Shown here in pieces: positions 31,731-41,458 of a stretch of 64,000 nt of DNA. The notes below the pieces were generated by a model. It ran no database searches, was not told where the DNA came from, and saw only the letters and a program-made list of their open reading frames with translations. The stretch comes from Saccharothrix sp. NRRL B-16348. Its GTDB lineage: Bacteria; Actinomycetota; Actinomycetes; Mycobacteriales; Pseudonocardiaceae. The DNA is taken from positions 89,800 through 153,799 of the forward strand of contig NZ_LGED01000192.1 in the NCBI RefSeq assembly GCF_001280085.1. The letters are read 5' to 3'. The number at the start of each line of letters is the position of its first letter. Position 1 is the first letter of the stretch. A program made the position numbers and the translations under genes.

Positions 31731-32797
31731 CGGCGGGCGGTCGGCACGAGCACCACCGCCATCAGCACACCGTGCAGCGCGGCCATGATCGGCGCCCCGG
31801 TCCACATCTCGGTGACGCTCGGCGTCGTGCCCTGGTCGATGATGGCCCCCGCGAAGAACACCGCCCACGTGACGAACGACGCCGCCAAGGCGAAGATCCG
31901 GTACTCCTTGACCCGGGACTCCGACGGGTTCAGCTTCAGCAGCAGCACGTCGATCACCACGCCGGAGACGATGAACCCGATCGCGGTGCTCATGTTCTCG
32001 TAGTTGGCCACGGCCGTGCTGAGCAGCATCACCACGAACGCCAGCAGGGTCGCCGCGCCGAACGGCAGCCGGAACCGGCGCACGGCCAGCAGCAGCGGCA
32101 GGATCATGATCAGGTTGGTGAACATGACCGAGGCGGCCAGCTCGACCGCCCGGCCCGAACCGCCCGCGCCCTTCTCGAAGGTGAACGCCCTGATCACCTG
32201 CTCGCTGGTGAACACGGTCGCGTCGGCGTACCCGGCGAACAGCAGCACCAGCGACGCGGTGAACGACAGCGCCAGCCCGGCGGGCAGGAACCGCCGCAGC
32301 GACGGTGCCACCACGTCCCGGTCGCTCCACAGCGTGCGCAGCGGCGTGGTGAGGATCAGCACCATCGACGTGATCAGCACCAGGTGGGTCGGGCTGAACA
32401 GGATGTCGATGCCCTGCTCGATGCCGATGAACGTGTGCCACAGGTAGTCGCCGACGCCCGCCGCGGCGAACGCGGGCAGCGCGAGCACCGCCGGGCCGTA
32501 GCCGATCGGCACCGCGTCCAGCCCGCGCAGGCCCTGCTGGTAGTTGCGCCACAGCACCCACAGGATCCACGCGCCGGTCGCGGCGAAGCCCGAGTAGAAC
32601 ACCGCGTGCCACGGCGTGAAGAACGACTCGAGCTCGGGCACGTTGGAGTGCGCCCACGCGTCGAGGAACAGCCCGATCGAGAACCAGGTGCCGAGCAGCA
32701 CCGTGATCAGGTCCGTGCGGTAGCCGGCTCGGGGACGCCCGCCCGTCGTCGGGCTCCCCGCCGGCGCGTCAACCTCTGCTTCGCTCCCCAGTGTCAT
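31727..32797 (-). CDS. multi-spanning membrane protein, first gene of the coupled operon
   Basis: A 356-residue protein with about nine membrane helices after a 35-residue cytoplasmic start. Conserved-looking loops include DAWAHSNVPELESFFTPWHA, GVGDYLWHTFIGIEQGID, FSPTHLVLITSMV and NYENMSTAIGFI. The His and Asp residues in W-A-H, W-H-T and P-T-H, near predicted membrane faces, could bind metal or heme. No characterised family is recognised. The ATG at 32795-32797 is preferred over a longer reading. The operon starts 78 bases after the response regulator gene. Confidence 0.72.
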   Translation of the reverse strand: MTLGSEAEVDAPAGSPTTGGRPRAGYRTDLITVLLGTWFSIGLFLDAWAHSNVPELESFFTPWHAVFYSGFAATGAWILWVLWRNYQQGLRGLDAVPIGYGPAVLALPAFAAAGVGDYLWHTFIGIEQGIDILFSPTHLVLITSMVLILTTPLRTLWSDRDVVAPSLRRFLPAGLALSFTASLVLLFAGYADATVFTSEQVIRAFTFEKGAGGSGRAVELAASVMFTNLIMILPLLLAVRRFRLPFGAATLLAFVVMLLSTAVANYENMSTAIGFIVSGVVIDVLLLKLNPSESRVKEYRIFALAASFVTWAVFFAGAIIDQGTTPSVTEMWTGAPIMAALHGVLMAVVLVPTARR

Positions 32798-32853
32798 GGT
32801 GCGAGGGTGCCCGCGCCGGGGGTGGCTGGGGAATCGTGCCAGCCTCACCGCGT

Positions 32854-32871
32854 GGTGCGGTTAGCCGCACC
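32854..32871 (+). terminator. hairpin with T run between response regulator and membrane operon
   Basis: GGTGCGG-TTAG-CCGCACC is a perfect 7-bp stem, followed on the plus strand by TTTT. Read on the minus strand it lies just after the response regulator stop and could weaken read-through into the membrane operon, or act as an operator near that operon's promoter. Confidence 0.45.
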
Positions 32872-32874
32872 TTT

Positions 32875-33516
32875 TCAGGCGTTGAGGTAGCGCAGGACGG
32901 CGAGCACGCGGCGGTGGTCGTGAGGGCTCGCGGTCAGCTCCAGCTTGGTGAAGATGCTGGTGCAGTGCTTCTCCACGGTCCGCTCCGCGATGAACAGCCG
33001 CTGCGCGATGGCCTGGTTGGTGCGCCCTTCCGCCATCAGCGCGAGCACGGCCCGTTCCCGGTCGGTCAGCCGGTCGTCGCTGTCGTCGCGCCGCCGCACC
33101 AGCAGCCGGCTCACCACGTCCGGGTCGAACGCCGAGCCGCCCGCGCCGACGCGCCGGATCGCGGCGGCGAACTCGGCCAGGTCCGACACCCGGTCCTTGA
33201 GCAGGTAGCCGACGCCGTCCGCGCCCGCGTCCAGCAGCTCGGCCGCGTAGCTCACCCGGACGTACTGCGACAGCACGAGCACCCCCGTCCCGGGGTACTG
33301 GCGGCGCAACGCCACCGCCGCCCGCAGCCCCTCGTCGGTGTGCGTCGGCGGCATCCGGATGTCCACGATGGCCACGTCGGGCCGGTGCTCGTCGACCGAC
33401 GCCATCAGCGTCGGCGCGTCCTCGACGGCCGCCACCACGGTGAACCCGGCCTCGGCGAGCAGCCGCGCCAACCCCTCGCGCAGCAACGTCGAGTCCTCCG
33501 CGATCACGACCCGCAC
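32875..33516 (-). CDS. NarL-family response regulator
   Basis: A 213-residue two-component regulator. The receiver domain has the acidic pair in VVIAEDS (D8), the phospho-acceptor in VAIVDIRMPP (about D51), and LLKDRVSDLAEF with the conserved Lys. A LuxR-type helix-turn-helix ends the protein (LTDRERAVLALMAEGRTN, RLFIAERTVEKHCTSIF). The GTG start overlaps the kinase gene by 13 bases, so the pair is coupled. The membrane operon directly downstream is its likely target. Confidence 0.92.
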   Translation of the reverse strand: MRVVIAEDSTLLREGLARLLAEAGFTVVAAVEDAPTLMASVDEHRPDVAIVDIRMPPTHTDEGLRAAVALRRQYPGTGVLVLSQYVRVSYAAELLDAGADGVGYLLKDRVSDLAEFAAAIRRVGAGGSAFDPDVVSRLLVRRRDDSDDRLTDRERAVLALMAEGRTNQAIAQRLFIAERTVEKHCTSIFTKLELTASPHDHRRVLAVLRYLNA

Positions 33517-35033
33517 GGCAGCACCACCCGCAGGCTCGTGCCCGTCTCCGCCGCGCTGACGACCCGCATCGTCCCCCCGTTCGCTTCCACCCGTTCGCCC
33601 AGCCCCCGCAGCCCGGTGCCCCGCACCGGGTCCGCTCCCCCGCGCCCGTCGTCGTCGACCTCCACCACCAGCCGCCCGTCGCGGCCGCTGATCACGACCT
33701 TGGTGCGGGACGCCTCGGCGTGCTTGGCGACGTTCGCCAGCGCCTCGGCGACAACGTAGTACGCGGTCGTCTCCACCAGCGGCGGCACGTCGTCCGGCAG
33801 GTCGAGCGTCAGGTCGACCCGCGGCTCGGCCAACGCGGTCAGCTCGCGCACCGCGCCGTGCAGGCCGCGTTCGGCCAGCACGGGCGGGTGGATGCCGTGG
33901 CACACCGCGCGCACGTCGTCGATGGTCGCCAGCACCGCCTGCTTGGCCTCGGCGGCGAGCGCCCGGGCGCGCTCCGGCGGCACGGTCTCCGCCAGCCCCA
34001 ACGTCATCACCGCCGACACCAGCCGCTGCTGGACGCCGTCGTGCAGGTCGCGCTCCAGCCGGCGGCGCTCGTCCTCGGCCGCCCGCAGCACCGTCGCGCG
34101 CGACTCGGCCAGCTGCCGGACCTTGGCCCGCAGCTCGGCGGTGAGCCGCTCGTTCTCCAGCGCCAGGCCGACGGCGGCGCACGCGGCGTCCACGAGCTCC
34201 ACGTCCAGCACGGGGTCGTGCAGCAGCACGGCGACCGGCGCGCCGCCCCGGTCCACCCTGGTGTGCGCGGAGTCCAGCGCGACCGGCCGACCGTCCACGT
34301 CCACGTACCGCTCCTGCTCGGCCACCCAGTACGCCACGCGCAGGCTCGGGTCGTGCAGCGTGGCGGCCAGCGCCTCCTGCACGCCGTCACGCCTGCTGTC
34401 GCCGCTGAGCCGCACCACCAGGTCGGCCACCTCGCCGCGGTCCATCCGCCGGCGCAGCAACCCGGCCAGGTACGCGAGCGGGATGCCGCTCAAGGCCAGC
34501 ATCAGCACCACGAGCGGGGGTTCGAGGCCCGCGCGTTCCGCCGGCTCCCACGCCACGAACGCCATGATCCCCACCGCCGCCGCGCCGAGCATCGCGGTCA
34601 ACGTCCGCCGTTGCGCCATGCTGCTGATCCGCCAGCGGTGCAGCTGCAGACCCAGCATGGAGATGCCGACAACCGCGGTCATCGCCGTCTCGGCCTCGAC
34701 GATCGCGGCGGCCCACGGCTTGCGCTCGTACTCGAACGCCACGCCCAGCAGCACGCTCTCGACGTACCCGGCGGCCACCGCGAGCCGCCGCGGCACCGTG
34801 CGCAGCCTGCCGGTCGGGAACGCCAGGAGCGCGTGGCCGAGCACGGCGGGCCAGACCTTGCAGGCCAGCATCACCAGGAACGACCCGTCGTCCACGGTGT
34901 AGTCGAGCAGCCAGCCCACGCCGATGAGCACGAACAGCGGCCCGACCCGGTTGCGCGGCTGCACACGGCGGCCGATCACACCCGCGATCACGTAGACGGC
35001 GCTCACCGCGAACATCGCGGACGGCAGCAGCAT
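33504..35033 (-). CDS. two-component sensor histidine kinase (HisKA_3/NarX type)
   Basis: A 509-residue membrane kinase. About six N-terminal helices (1-195) are followed by a GAF-like or linker region, a coiled coil (LTAELRAKVRQLAESRATVL), the phospho-accepting box AEDERRRLERDLHDGVQQRL with its His, and an HATPase_c domain with ALANVAKHAEAS (N box) and GTGLRGLGERV (G box). An upstream TTG at 35042 is in frame, but ATG 35033 is preferred. It passes signals to the overlapping NarL-type regulator. The stimulus is unknown. Confidence 0.9.
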   Translation of the reverse strand: MLLPSAMFAVSAVYVIAGVIGRRVQPRNRVGPLFVLIGVGWLLDYTVDDGSFLVMLACKVWPAVLGHALLAFPTGRLRTVPRRLAVAAGYVESVLLGVAFEYERKPWAAAIVEAETAMTAVVGISMLGLQLHRWRISSMAQRRTLTAMLGAAAVGIMAFVAWEPAERAGLEPPLVVLMLALSGIPLAYLAGLLRRRMDRGEVADLVVRLSGDSRRDGVQEALAATLHDPSLRVAYWVAEQERYVDVDGRPVALDSAHTRVDRGGAPVAVLLHDPVLDVELVDAACAAVGLALENERLTAELRAKVRQLAESRATVLRAAEDERRRLERDLHDGVQQRLVSAVMTLGLAETVPPERARALAAEAKQAVLATIDDVRAVCHGIHPPVLAERGLHGAVRELTALAEPRVDLTLDLPDDVPPLVETTAYYVVAEALANVAKHAEASRTKVVISGRDGRLVVEVDDDGRGGADPVRGTGLRGLGERVEANGGTMRVVSAAETGTSLRVVLPCGS

Positions 35034-35057
35034 GCCGCCCAAGGTAGCCGTGCGGGC

Positions 35058-36356
35058 TCAGCCGCGGCGCAGACCACCGACCACGACGCGCGCCAGCACG
35101 TCCGGGCGCAGGATCGACGTCGGCGGCTGGAGCAGCCCGATGGTGCGGATGAACGCGGCGGCGGCCACGGGGTCGTGCGTGGCGACGCGTTGCAGCCGGG
35201 CCACGTACCGGTTCAACGCCCTGGTGGACAGCGACCGGTGGCCGGTGATCTCCGGCAGCGCCAGGTCGCCGAGCGCGTTGAGCTGCCACACCGGGTCGAT
35301 GATCCGGGCCGCGGCGCGGAAGAACCGCCGCGCCAGGTCCGCTTCACCGTCCTTCAGGCACTTCCGCAGCGCCTCGGCCTCCATCGCCGCGACGGTCATG
35401 CCCTGGCCGTAGATCGGGTTGAAGCTGCACATCGCGTCGCCGAAGACCAGCAGGCCCTCCGGGAACCGCGCCAACCGCTCGTAGCGGCGGCGCAGGCTGG
35501 CCGGGAACCGGTGCGTGCGGATCTCGGTGAGCGGCTCCGAGGCGACCACGGCGTCCTGCACGTCCGGCGGCGCGGACCGCTTGAGGAACGCCAGGAAAGC
35601 CGCCTCGTCGGTCGGCGGGTGGTCGCCGGCCATGCCGACCTGGGTGACCATCCACTGGCCGTGCTCCTGCGCGGCGAACGCGAACCCGGTCGGCCGACCG
35701 GGCACCGGGCCGACGAGCACCAGCTTGTCCTTGAACGGCGTGGCGGGGCGCACCAGCCGGCTCGCGTACATCATGTCGACGTCGATCCGGTCCTCGGCGG
35801 GCGTCGGCAGGCCCAGCGCCGCCAGCCAGGCCCGGGCCCGACCGGTCCGGCCCATCGCGTCGACCACGAGGTCGGCGGCCAGCACCTCCTCCGCGCCGTC
35901 CCGGGTGACCTTCACGCCGGTCACCCGACCGTCCTCGAACACCGGGCCGACCACGTCGCACCCCGGCGCGAGCCGCACGCCCGGTAACTCCGCGACCTTC
36001 GCCCGGACCGCGCCCTCCAGCATGGGCCGGGTCGTCTGGATGTCGGACGCGCCGGTGTCCGAGCGCACCATGGGGTGGCCCGCGAGCACGAACCGCGCGT
36101 CGACGTTGAAGCCGACGCGCAGCGCTCCCGCGGCGACCAGCTCGTCGGTCAGGCCGGGGAACATCTCGTCGAGGGCTTGCACGCCGCGCAACAGGATGGT
36201 GTGGAAGTGCTTGGCCTGGGGCACGCCGCGCCGGTGCCCGACGTCCTCCGACAGCGGATCGCGGTCGACCACCGTGATCCGGTCGTAGGAGCCGACCAAC
36301 GCGCGCGCTGCCAGCAACCCACCCATGCTCGCGCCCAACACCACCGCATGCGTCAT
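35058..36356 (-). CDS. FAD-dependent monooxygenase/oxidoreductase (squalene-epoxidase or geranylgeranyl-reductase-like)
   Basis: A 432-residue flavoprotein. The dinucleotide motif is VVLGASMGGLLAARAL (about 5-20), followed by an acidic strand end VVDRD. DLVVDAMGRTGRA is the second flavin-contact motif, and GDAMCSFNPIYGQGMTVAAMEAE (about 305-327) is the GD motif. R-R-G-V-P-Q-A-K-H-F-H is typical of a clade of actinobacterial epoxidase-like enzymes. It would oxidise or reduce a hydrophobic substrate with NAD(P)H. It sits alone, 24 bases before the kinase gene on the same strand. Substrate unknown. Confidence 0.85.
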   Translation of the reverse strand: MTHAVVLGASMGGLLAARALVGSYDRITVVDRDPLSEDVGHRRGVPQAKHFHTILLRGVQALDEMFPGLTDELVAAGALRVGFNVDARFVLAGHPMVRSDTGASDIQTTRPMLEGAVRAKVAELPGVRLAPGCDVVGPVFEDGRVTGVKVTRDGAEEVLAADLVVDAMGRTGRARAWLAALGLPTPAEDRIDVDMMYASRLVRPATPFKDKLVLVGPVPGRPTGFAFAAQEHGQWMVTQVGMAGDHPPTDEAAFLAFLKRSAPPDVQDAVVASEPLTEIRTHRFPASLRRRYERLARFPEGLLVFGDAMCSFNPIYGQGMTVAAMEAEALRKCLKDGEADLARRFFRAAARIIDPVWQLNALGDLALPEITGHRSLSTRALNRYVARLQRVATHDPVAAAAFIRTIGLLQPPTSILRPDVLARVVVGGLRRG

Positions 36357-36427
36357 CCGACGACTCTGACAGCGTTGACCACCGTGTGCTTCTTCCGCTG
36401 TGCGATCCTCGCCGCGAACTGTGCCGA

Positions 36428-36466
36428 CGTGTGGCCCCGCGCGGATGTCCCGAGCGGGGCCACACG
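36428..36466 (-). terminator. terminator after the FN3 protein
   Basis: A 13-bp perfect stem around GTGTGGCCCCGC / GCGGGGCCACAC with a 13-base loop, 9 bases past the stop of the FN3 gene on the minus strand. Confidence 0.7.
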
Positions 36467-36474
36467 GTCAGGCG

Positions 36475-39400
36475 TCAACGCCTCGGTGCCAGCGTCACCT
36501 CGATGGTGTTGCCCGGACCCGACGTCACGCCGCTGATCAGGCCGGTGAGCGGGCCGCAGCCGGTCAGCGGGGGCAGCGTGTAGACGCCCGTCAGCGTGCC
36601 GCCGGCGAGCGGGTCGAACCCGGGCTTCGACGCCAGCGGGATCGACGCCGGTGTCCTGGTGCGGCAGTCCGGGCTGGTGCTGACCGGGATGCCGAGCACG
36701 GTGATGTGCGGCAGCTTCACCGTCACGCTCGACGTCGACGTCAGCTTGCCCGCCGCCACCGTGCCGGTGGTCCTGGCCGCCTGCGCGAACTCGATCCTCG
36801 CCTTGACCGGCACGAACCCGAAGGCCCGGAACCGGCCGGAGGTCGGGTCGAGGGTCAGGTCGGCGTCGAACGCGCCGGTGGACAGGTCGAGCGCCGCGTC
36901 GATGCCGCCGGTGAGGGCGACCGTGCCGTTGGCGGCCTTGATCCTCGTGCTGCCGGTCAGGCGGTAGCCGTACCGGACGACCGGTGGACCCTGGCCCGCC
37001 TTCGTGCGGACCTTCAGCGCGGTGCTCGCGGCTGACGTGTTGCCCGCGTCGTCCTTCGCGACGACGGTGAACGCGTACTCGGTGTCCGGCGTCAGGCCGT
37101 CGACCGTGGCCGTGGTGCCTTCGACGGTGGCCGCGAGCGTGCTGCCGTTGAAGACGTCGTAGGCGGTCACGCCGACGTTGTCGGTCGACGCGTCCCACGC
37201 CAGCGCGACGCTGTTCTCGGTCTGGGCGGTGGAGCGCAGGACGCTGGGCGCGGTGGGCGCTTGGGTGTCCGGCGCGGTCTCGGTGCGGGCGGTGACGGCG
37301 GCACTGGCCGACGAACGGTTACCCGCCGCATCCTTCGCCACGACCGTGAACGTGTACTCGGTGGCCGGTGTCAGGCCGTCGACCGTGGCGGTGGTGCCCT
37401 CCACCGTGGTGGCGAGCGTGCTGCCGTTGTAGACGTCGTAACCCGTGACGCCGACGTTGTCGCTCGCGGCCGACCATTGCAGGGAGACGCTGGACTGCGT
37501 GACGGCAGTGGCCGTGAGACCGGTCGGCGCGGTCGGACCTTCGGTGTCCGGCACGGTCTCGGTGCGGGCGGTGACAGCGGCACTGGCCGACGAACGATTA
37601 CCCGCCGCATCCTTCGCCACGACCGTGAACGTGTACTCCGTGTCGGGGCTCAGACCGTCGACCGTGGCGGAGGTGCCCTCCACGGTGGCCGCGAGCGCAG
37701 AGCCGTTGAACACCTCGTAGCCCGTCACGCCGACGTTGTCCGTGGACGCGTCCCACGCCAGGCCGATGCTCGACGCGGACGCGCCGGTGGAGCGCGGGTT
37801 GGCCGGTGCGCTCGGGCCCTCGGTGTCGGGCGCGGCGGGCGTGCGGACGGTGAGCGCGGCGCTGTCGGCCGACTCGTTGCCGGCGGCGTCCTCGGCCCGG
37901 ACGGTGAACGTGTACTCGGTGTCCGGGCTCAGTCCCTCGACCGTGGCGGTGGTGCCAGTCGTGGTGGCCGCCGACGCGGTGCCGTTGAACACCTCGTAGC
38001 CGGTGACGCCGACGTTGTCGCTCGCCGCCGCCCACTCCAGGGAGACGCTGGTCGGCGTCGCACCGGTGGAGGCGAGGTTGCCCGGCGCGGTCGGGGCCTG
38101 GGTGTCCGGGGCGGCCTTGGTGCGGGCGGTGACGGCTGCACTGGCCGACGAGCGGTTGCCCGCCGCGTCCCTCGCCACCACCGTGAAGCTGTACTCGGTG
38201 TCGGGCGCGAGGCCGTCGACGGTGGCGGTGGTGCCCTCAACGGTGGTCGCGAGTGTGTTGCCGACGTAGACGTCGTAACCGGTCACGCCGACGTTGTCCG
38301 TGGCCGCCGTCCAGGCCAGGGAGACGCTGGTCTGCGTGGTCTCACCGGCGGTCAGGCCGGACGGGGTGGCGGGCGCCTCCGTGTCCGGCGCCGGCGTGAC
38401 GGTGAACGTGTGCAGCACGGTCCGCTGGGCCGGGTCGACCGGCGTGCAGTCCGCGACGAACGTGCCGAGGCCGGTGTCGGTGCCGTCGGCCTTCTTCGGG
38501 GTCATGGTGAGCACGAGGTCGTGCACGGACAGCGTCGCCGTGCCCGGCTGGTCGAACCGCAGCGCGGGTGCGGCGCCGGCGGCGTTGATGATCAGGTCAC
38601 CACTGGCCGGGATCGGCTGGTTCGGCACGTTGGTCGGCACGGCCACGGCCAGGTGGCTCCCCGGCGACCGCACGAGCGAGGTCGCGACCGCCGTGCCCTG
38701 GATGGTCTCCGCGCCGACGAGCCGCAGGCCCTGGGTCGCGGTGGGTCCCGCGTTCGACACGGCGGTGATGTCGATGCGCGGCGTGAACTCGCCGACGCCG
38801 ATCTCCGCCGGCAGGGAGGTGTCGATGTCGACGGTGACGTTCTGGTTGCCGATCAACGGGAACGGGCAGTTGTAGACCTGGCGCAGCGGCGGCGTGCTCC
38901 CGGTGCCGGCCGGTGTCTCGGGCGTGACGGCCGCGCCGGTCACGGTGTAGGTCTGGAGCACGGTGTCCTGGTTCGGCGTCGGCGTGCAGTCGGCGACGAA
39001 CGTGCCCAGGTCGGTCGGCGTGCCGTCGGCGCGCAGCGGGGTCATCTCCAGCACCAGGTCGGTCACCTCGACGGTGGCCGTGCCTGGCTGGTCGAAGCGC
39101 AGGCCGGGCGCGGAGCCGACCGCGTTGAGCACGAGGTCGTTGCCGACGGCGGGGATCGGCTGGTCGGGCACGTCGCTGGCGACCTGCACGGTGAGCGCGC
39201 CCTGGTCGCCGGGCGCGGTGACCTTCGACGTGGCGCGGGCGGTGCCGCGGATCGTCTCGGCGCCGACGAGCCGCAGGCCCTGGGTCGCGGTGGGTCCCGC
39301 GTTCGACACGGCGGTGATGTCGAGCTTCGGGGTGAACGCGCCGGCGGCGACCGTGCCGGGCTGGGTGGTCTTGATGTCCACCGAGACGTTCTGGTCGCCG

Positions 39401-39552
39401 ATCAGGGGGAACGGGCAGCTGTAGGTCTGGGTCAGGTCGCCCTGGGCGGCCGAACCGGTGCCCACGCCGAGCGCGAGGCCCGCGACGACCATGGTCGCGG
39501 TGGCCGCCGCGCCGAGCCTGGTCAGCCCTCGGGCTGGTCTTCTGTGTCTCAC
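36475..39552 (-). CDS. large secreted protein: two DUF6801-like domains, five FN3 repeats, C-terminal beta domain
   Basis: A 1025-residue secreted protein starting at GTG after GGGAGGAC. A Sec signal (1-36) precedes two copies of a 150-residue unit (about 38-190 and 205-350) that each begin Y-x-C-P-F-P-L-I-G-x-Q-N-V and contain TAVSNAGPTATQGLRLVGAE, matching DUF6801. Five fibronectin III repeats of 93 residues follow (about 385-850). The C-terminal 170 residues (GYRLTGSTRIKAANGTVAL onward) are another beta-rich actinobacterial domain. No sortase signal or membrane anchor is seen. It is probably a cell-surface or matrix adhesin-type protein; no catalytic motif is visible. Confidence 0.85.
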   Translation of the reverse strand: MRHRRPARGLTRLGAAATATMVVAGLALGVGTGSAAQGDLTQTYSCPFPLIGDQNVSVDIKTTQPGTVAAGAFTPKLDITAVSNAGPTATQGLRLVGAETIRGTARATSKVTAPGDQGALTVQVASDVPDQPIPAVGNDLVLNAVGSAPGLRFDQPGTATVEVTDLVLEMTPLRADGTPTDLGTFVADCTPTPNQDTVLQTYTVTGAAVTPETPAGTGSTPPLRQVYNCPFPLIGNQNVTVDIDTSLPAEIGVGEFTPRIDITAVSNAGPTATQGLRLVGAETIQGTAVATSLVRSPGSHLAVAVPTNVPNQPIPASGDLIINAAGAAPALRFDQPGTATLSVHDLVLTMTPKKADGTDTGLGTFVADCTPVDPAQRTVLHTFTVTPAPDTEAPATPSGLTAGETTQTSVSLAWTAATDNVGVTGYDVYVGNTLATTVEGTTATVDGLAPDTEYSFTVVARDAAGNRSSASAAVTARTKAAPDTQAPTAPGNLASTGATPTSVSLEWAAASDNVGVTGYEVFNGTASAATTTGTTATVEGLSPDTEYTFTVRAEDAAGNESADSAALTVRTPAAPDTEGPSAPANPRSTGASASSIGLAWDASTDNVGVTGYEVFNGSALAATVEGTSATVDGLSPDTEYTFTVVAKDAAGNRSSASAAVTARTETVPDTEGPTAPTGLTATAVTQSSVSLQWSAASDNVGVTGYDVYNGSTLATTVEGTTATVDGLTPATEYTFTVVAKDAAGNRSSASAAVTARTETAPDTQAPTAPSVLRSTAQTENSVALAWDASTDNVGVTAYDVFNGSTLAATVEGTTATVDGLTPDTEYAFTVVAKDDAGNTSAASTALKVRTKAGQGPPVVRYGYRLTGSTRIKAANGTVALTGGIDAALDLSTGAFDADLTLDPTSGRFRAFGFVPVKARIEFAQAARTTGTVAAGKLTSTSSVTVKLPHITVLGIPVSTSPDCRTRTPASIPLASKPGFDPLAGGTLTGVYTLPPLTGCGPLTGLISGVTSGPGNTIEVTLAPRR
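36990..38395. repeat. five tandem FN3-coding units of about 279 bp
   Basis: Five in-frame units of 93 codons with high nucleotide identity, especially in the segments coding DNVGVTGYDVYNGSTLA and TFTVVAKDAAGNRSSASAAV. The similarity suggests recent duplication or gene conversion and is a risk point for assembly collapse. Confidence 0.85.
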
Positions 39553-39627
39553 GGGAACGTCCTCCCTGACGCCGAGCGCACGCCGGCAAATAAGGGGTGG
39601 AATGGTTCGTAGACGTGCTGCAAGGGG

Positions 39628-39656
39628 AAATTAACCACGCCGCAACACTTGCGCAA
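39628..39656 (-). promoter_or_regulatory. promoter of the FN3 protein gene
   Basis: On the minus strand TTGCGC (39651-39656), a 17-base spacer and TAATTT (39628-39633) fit the housekeeping consensus. The start codon is 75 bases downstream, leaving room for a leader. Confidence 0.5.
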
Positions 39657-39690
39657 GACTGCCGAATGCCCATTCTCGGACGGGTCTGGA

Positions 39691-39711
39691 AATTGTCACA
39701 TTCGAACAATT
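39691..39711. promoter_or_regulatory. inverted repeat, candidate operator
   Basis: AATTGT-N9-ACAATT, perfect 6-bp arms, about 35 bases upstream of the FN3 promoter -35 element. AT-rich inverted repeats of this spacing are typical regulator sites. The regulator is unknown. Confidence 0.35.
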
Positions 39712-39814
39712 ACCTAGCCTGTGACCTGCACGAACGAGACACAGAAAGGATCAAGAAGATCAATTGGCACGGACACGCACATTTCCGCGAAGACTTTTGG
39801 CACAGCTATGACAA

Positions 39815-39842
39815 ACCGCGCGCCGAGTGCTCGGCGCGCGGT
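39815..39842 (-). terminator. terminator after the trypsin-like protease
   Basis: A 13-bp perfect stem (ACCGCGCGCCGAG / CTCGGCGCGCGGT) with a 2-base loop and TTTG on the minus-strand side, 32 bases past the protease stop. Confidence 0.8.
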
Positions 39843-39873
39843 CGTCGGGGTCGTGCGATCGGACGGAGGCCGA

Positions 39874-41124
<1,251 letters not shown>

Positions 41125-41263
41125 TCAGCCGGCGACTCATCGTCCGTGGCGAACGCCCTGCTCACAATCCGTCGATCGACGGGAGTTCTTCCGGTGTGGC
41201 CCGTGGTAGTGCGTGGTTCCGCGTCGTCACAGGCACATCCAGCAGTAGAGCTTCTCCTCGGCG

Positions 41264-41302
41264 TCACGCCACGGCGCGGAAGTAGTCGATCAGGACGCCC
41301 AT
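41264..41302 (-). CDS. very short reading frame with strong ribosome site, possibly frameshifted
   Basis: AAGGAGACC precedes an ATG that opens MGVLIDYFRAVA and then a stop. The first ten residues match the start of a family of small actinobacterial proteins as far as I recall. Skipping one G would continue into WRDAEEKLYCWMCL and a stop at 41227, giving a 24-residue peptide with a Cys-Trp-Met-Cys end. It may be a real tiny peptide, a truncated remnant, or a sequencing error like those in two other genes here. Confidence 0.3.
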   Translation of the reverse strand: MGVLIDYFRAVA

Positions 41303-41423
41303 CGGCGGTCTCCTTCGCTACCGGACGGTGGGACCCGGTGATTTTCGGGTTGGTCGCGCAGGGGGAAAGGATGCCTGTGCCGCCCGACTGAGCACGCGAA
41401 GCCCCGTGCCGGGAGGGGTCGAC

Positions 41424-41452
41424 TTGACTTCCGCAGGTGTGAGTGGTTAATT
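41424..41452 (+). promoter_or_regulatory. leaderless promoter of the TetR gene
   Basis: TTGACT (41424-41429), 17-base spacer, TTAATT (41447-41452), then only 6 bases to the ATG, so the message probably begins at or next to the start codon. The spacer and -10 contain GTGAGTGGTTAATTAC, a sequence echoed at 42081 ahead of the exporter gene, which suggests autoregulation. Confidence 0.5.
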
Positions 41453-41458
41453 ACACCC

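Larger units (their letters stand above)
39553..39873. other. intergenic region with the FN3 promoter and the protease terminator
   Basis: About 320 bases without a credible gene, and unusually AT-rich. It holds the FN3 gene promoter, the inverted repeat AATTGT-N9-ACAATT, a TTGCGCAA palindrome, and the hairpin ending the upstream protease gene. A plus-strand 95-codon open frame from 39597 has no ribosome site and odd codon use, and is not called. Confidence 0.7.

Noticed and set aside
37178..39424. Repeated plus-strand frames over the FN3 array
   Set aside because: They recur every 279 bases because they are shadows of the repeated FN3 units on the other strand.
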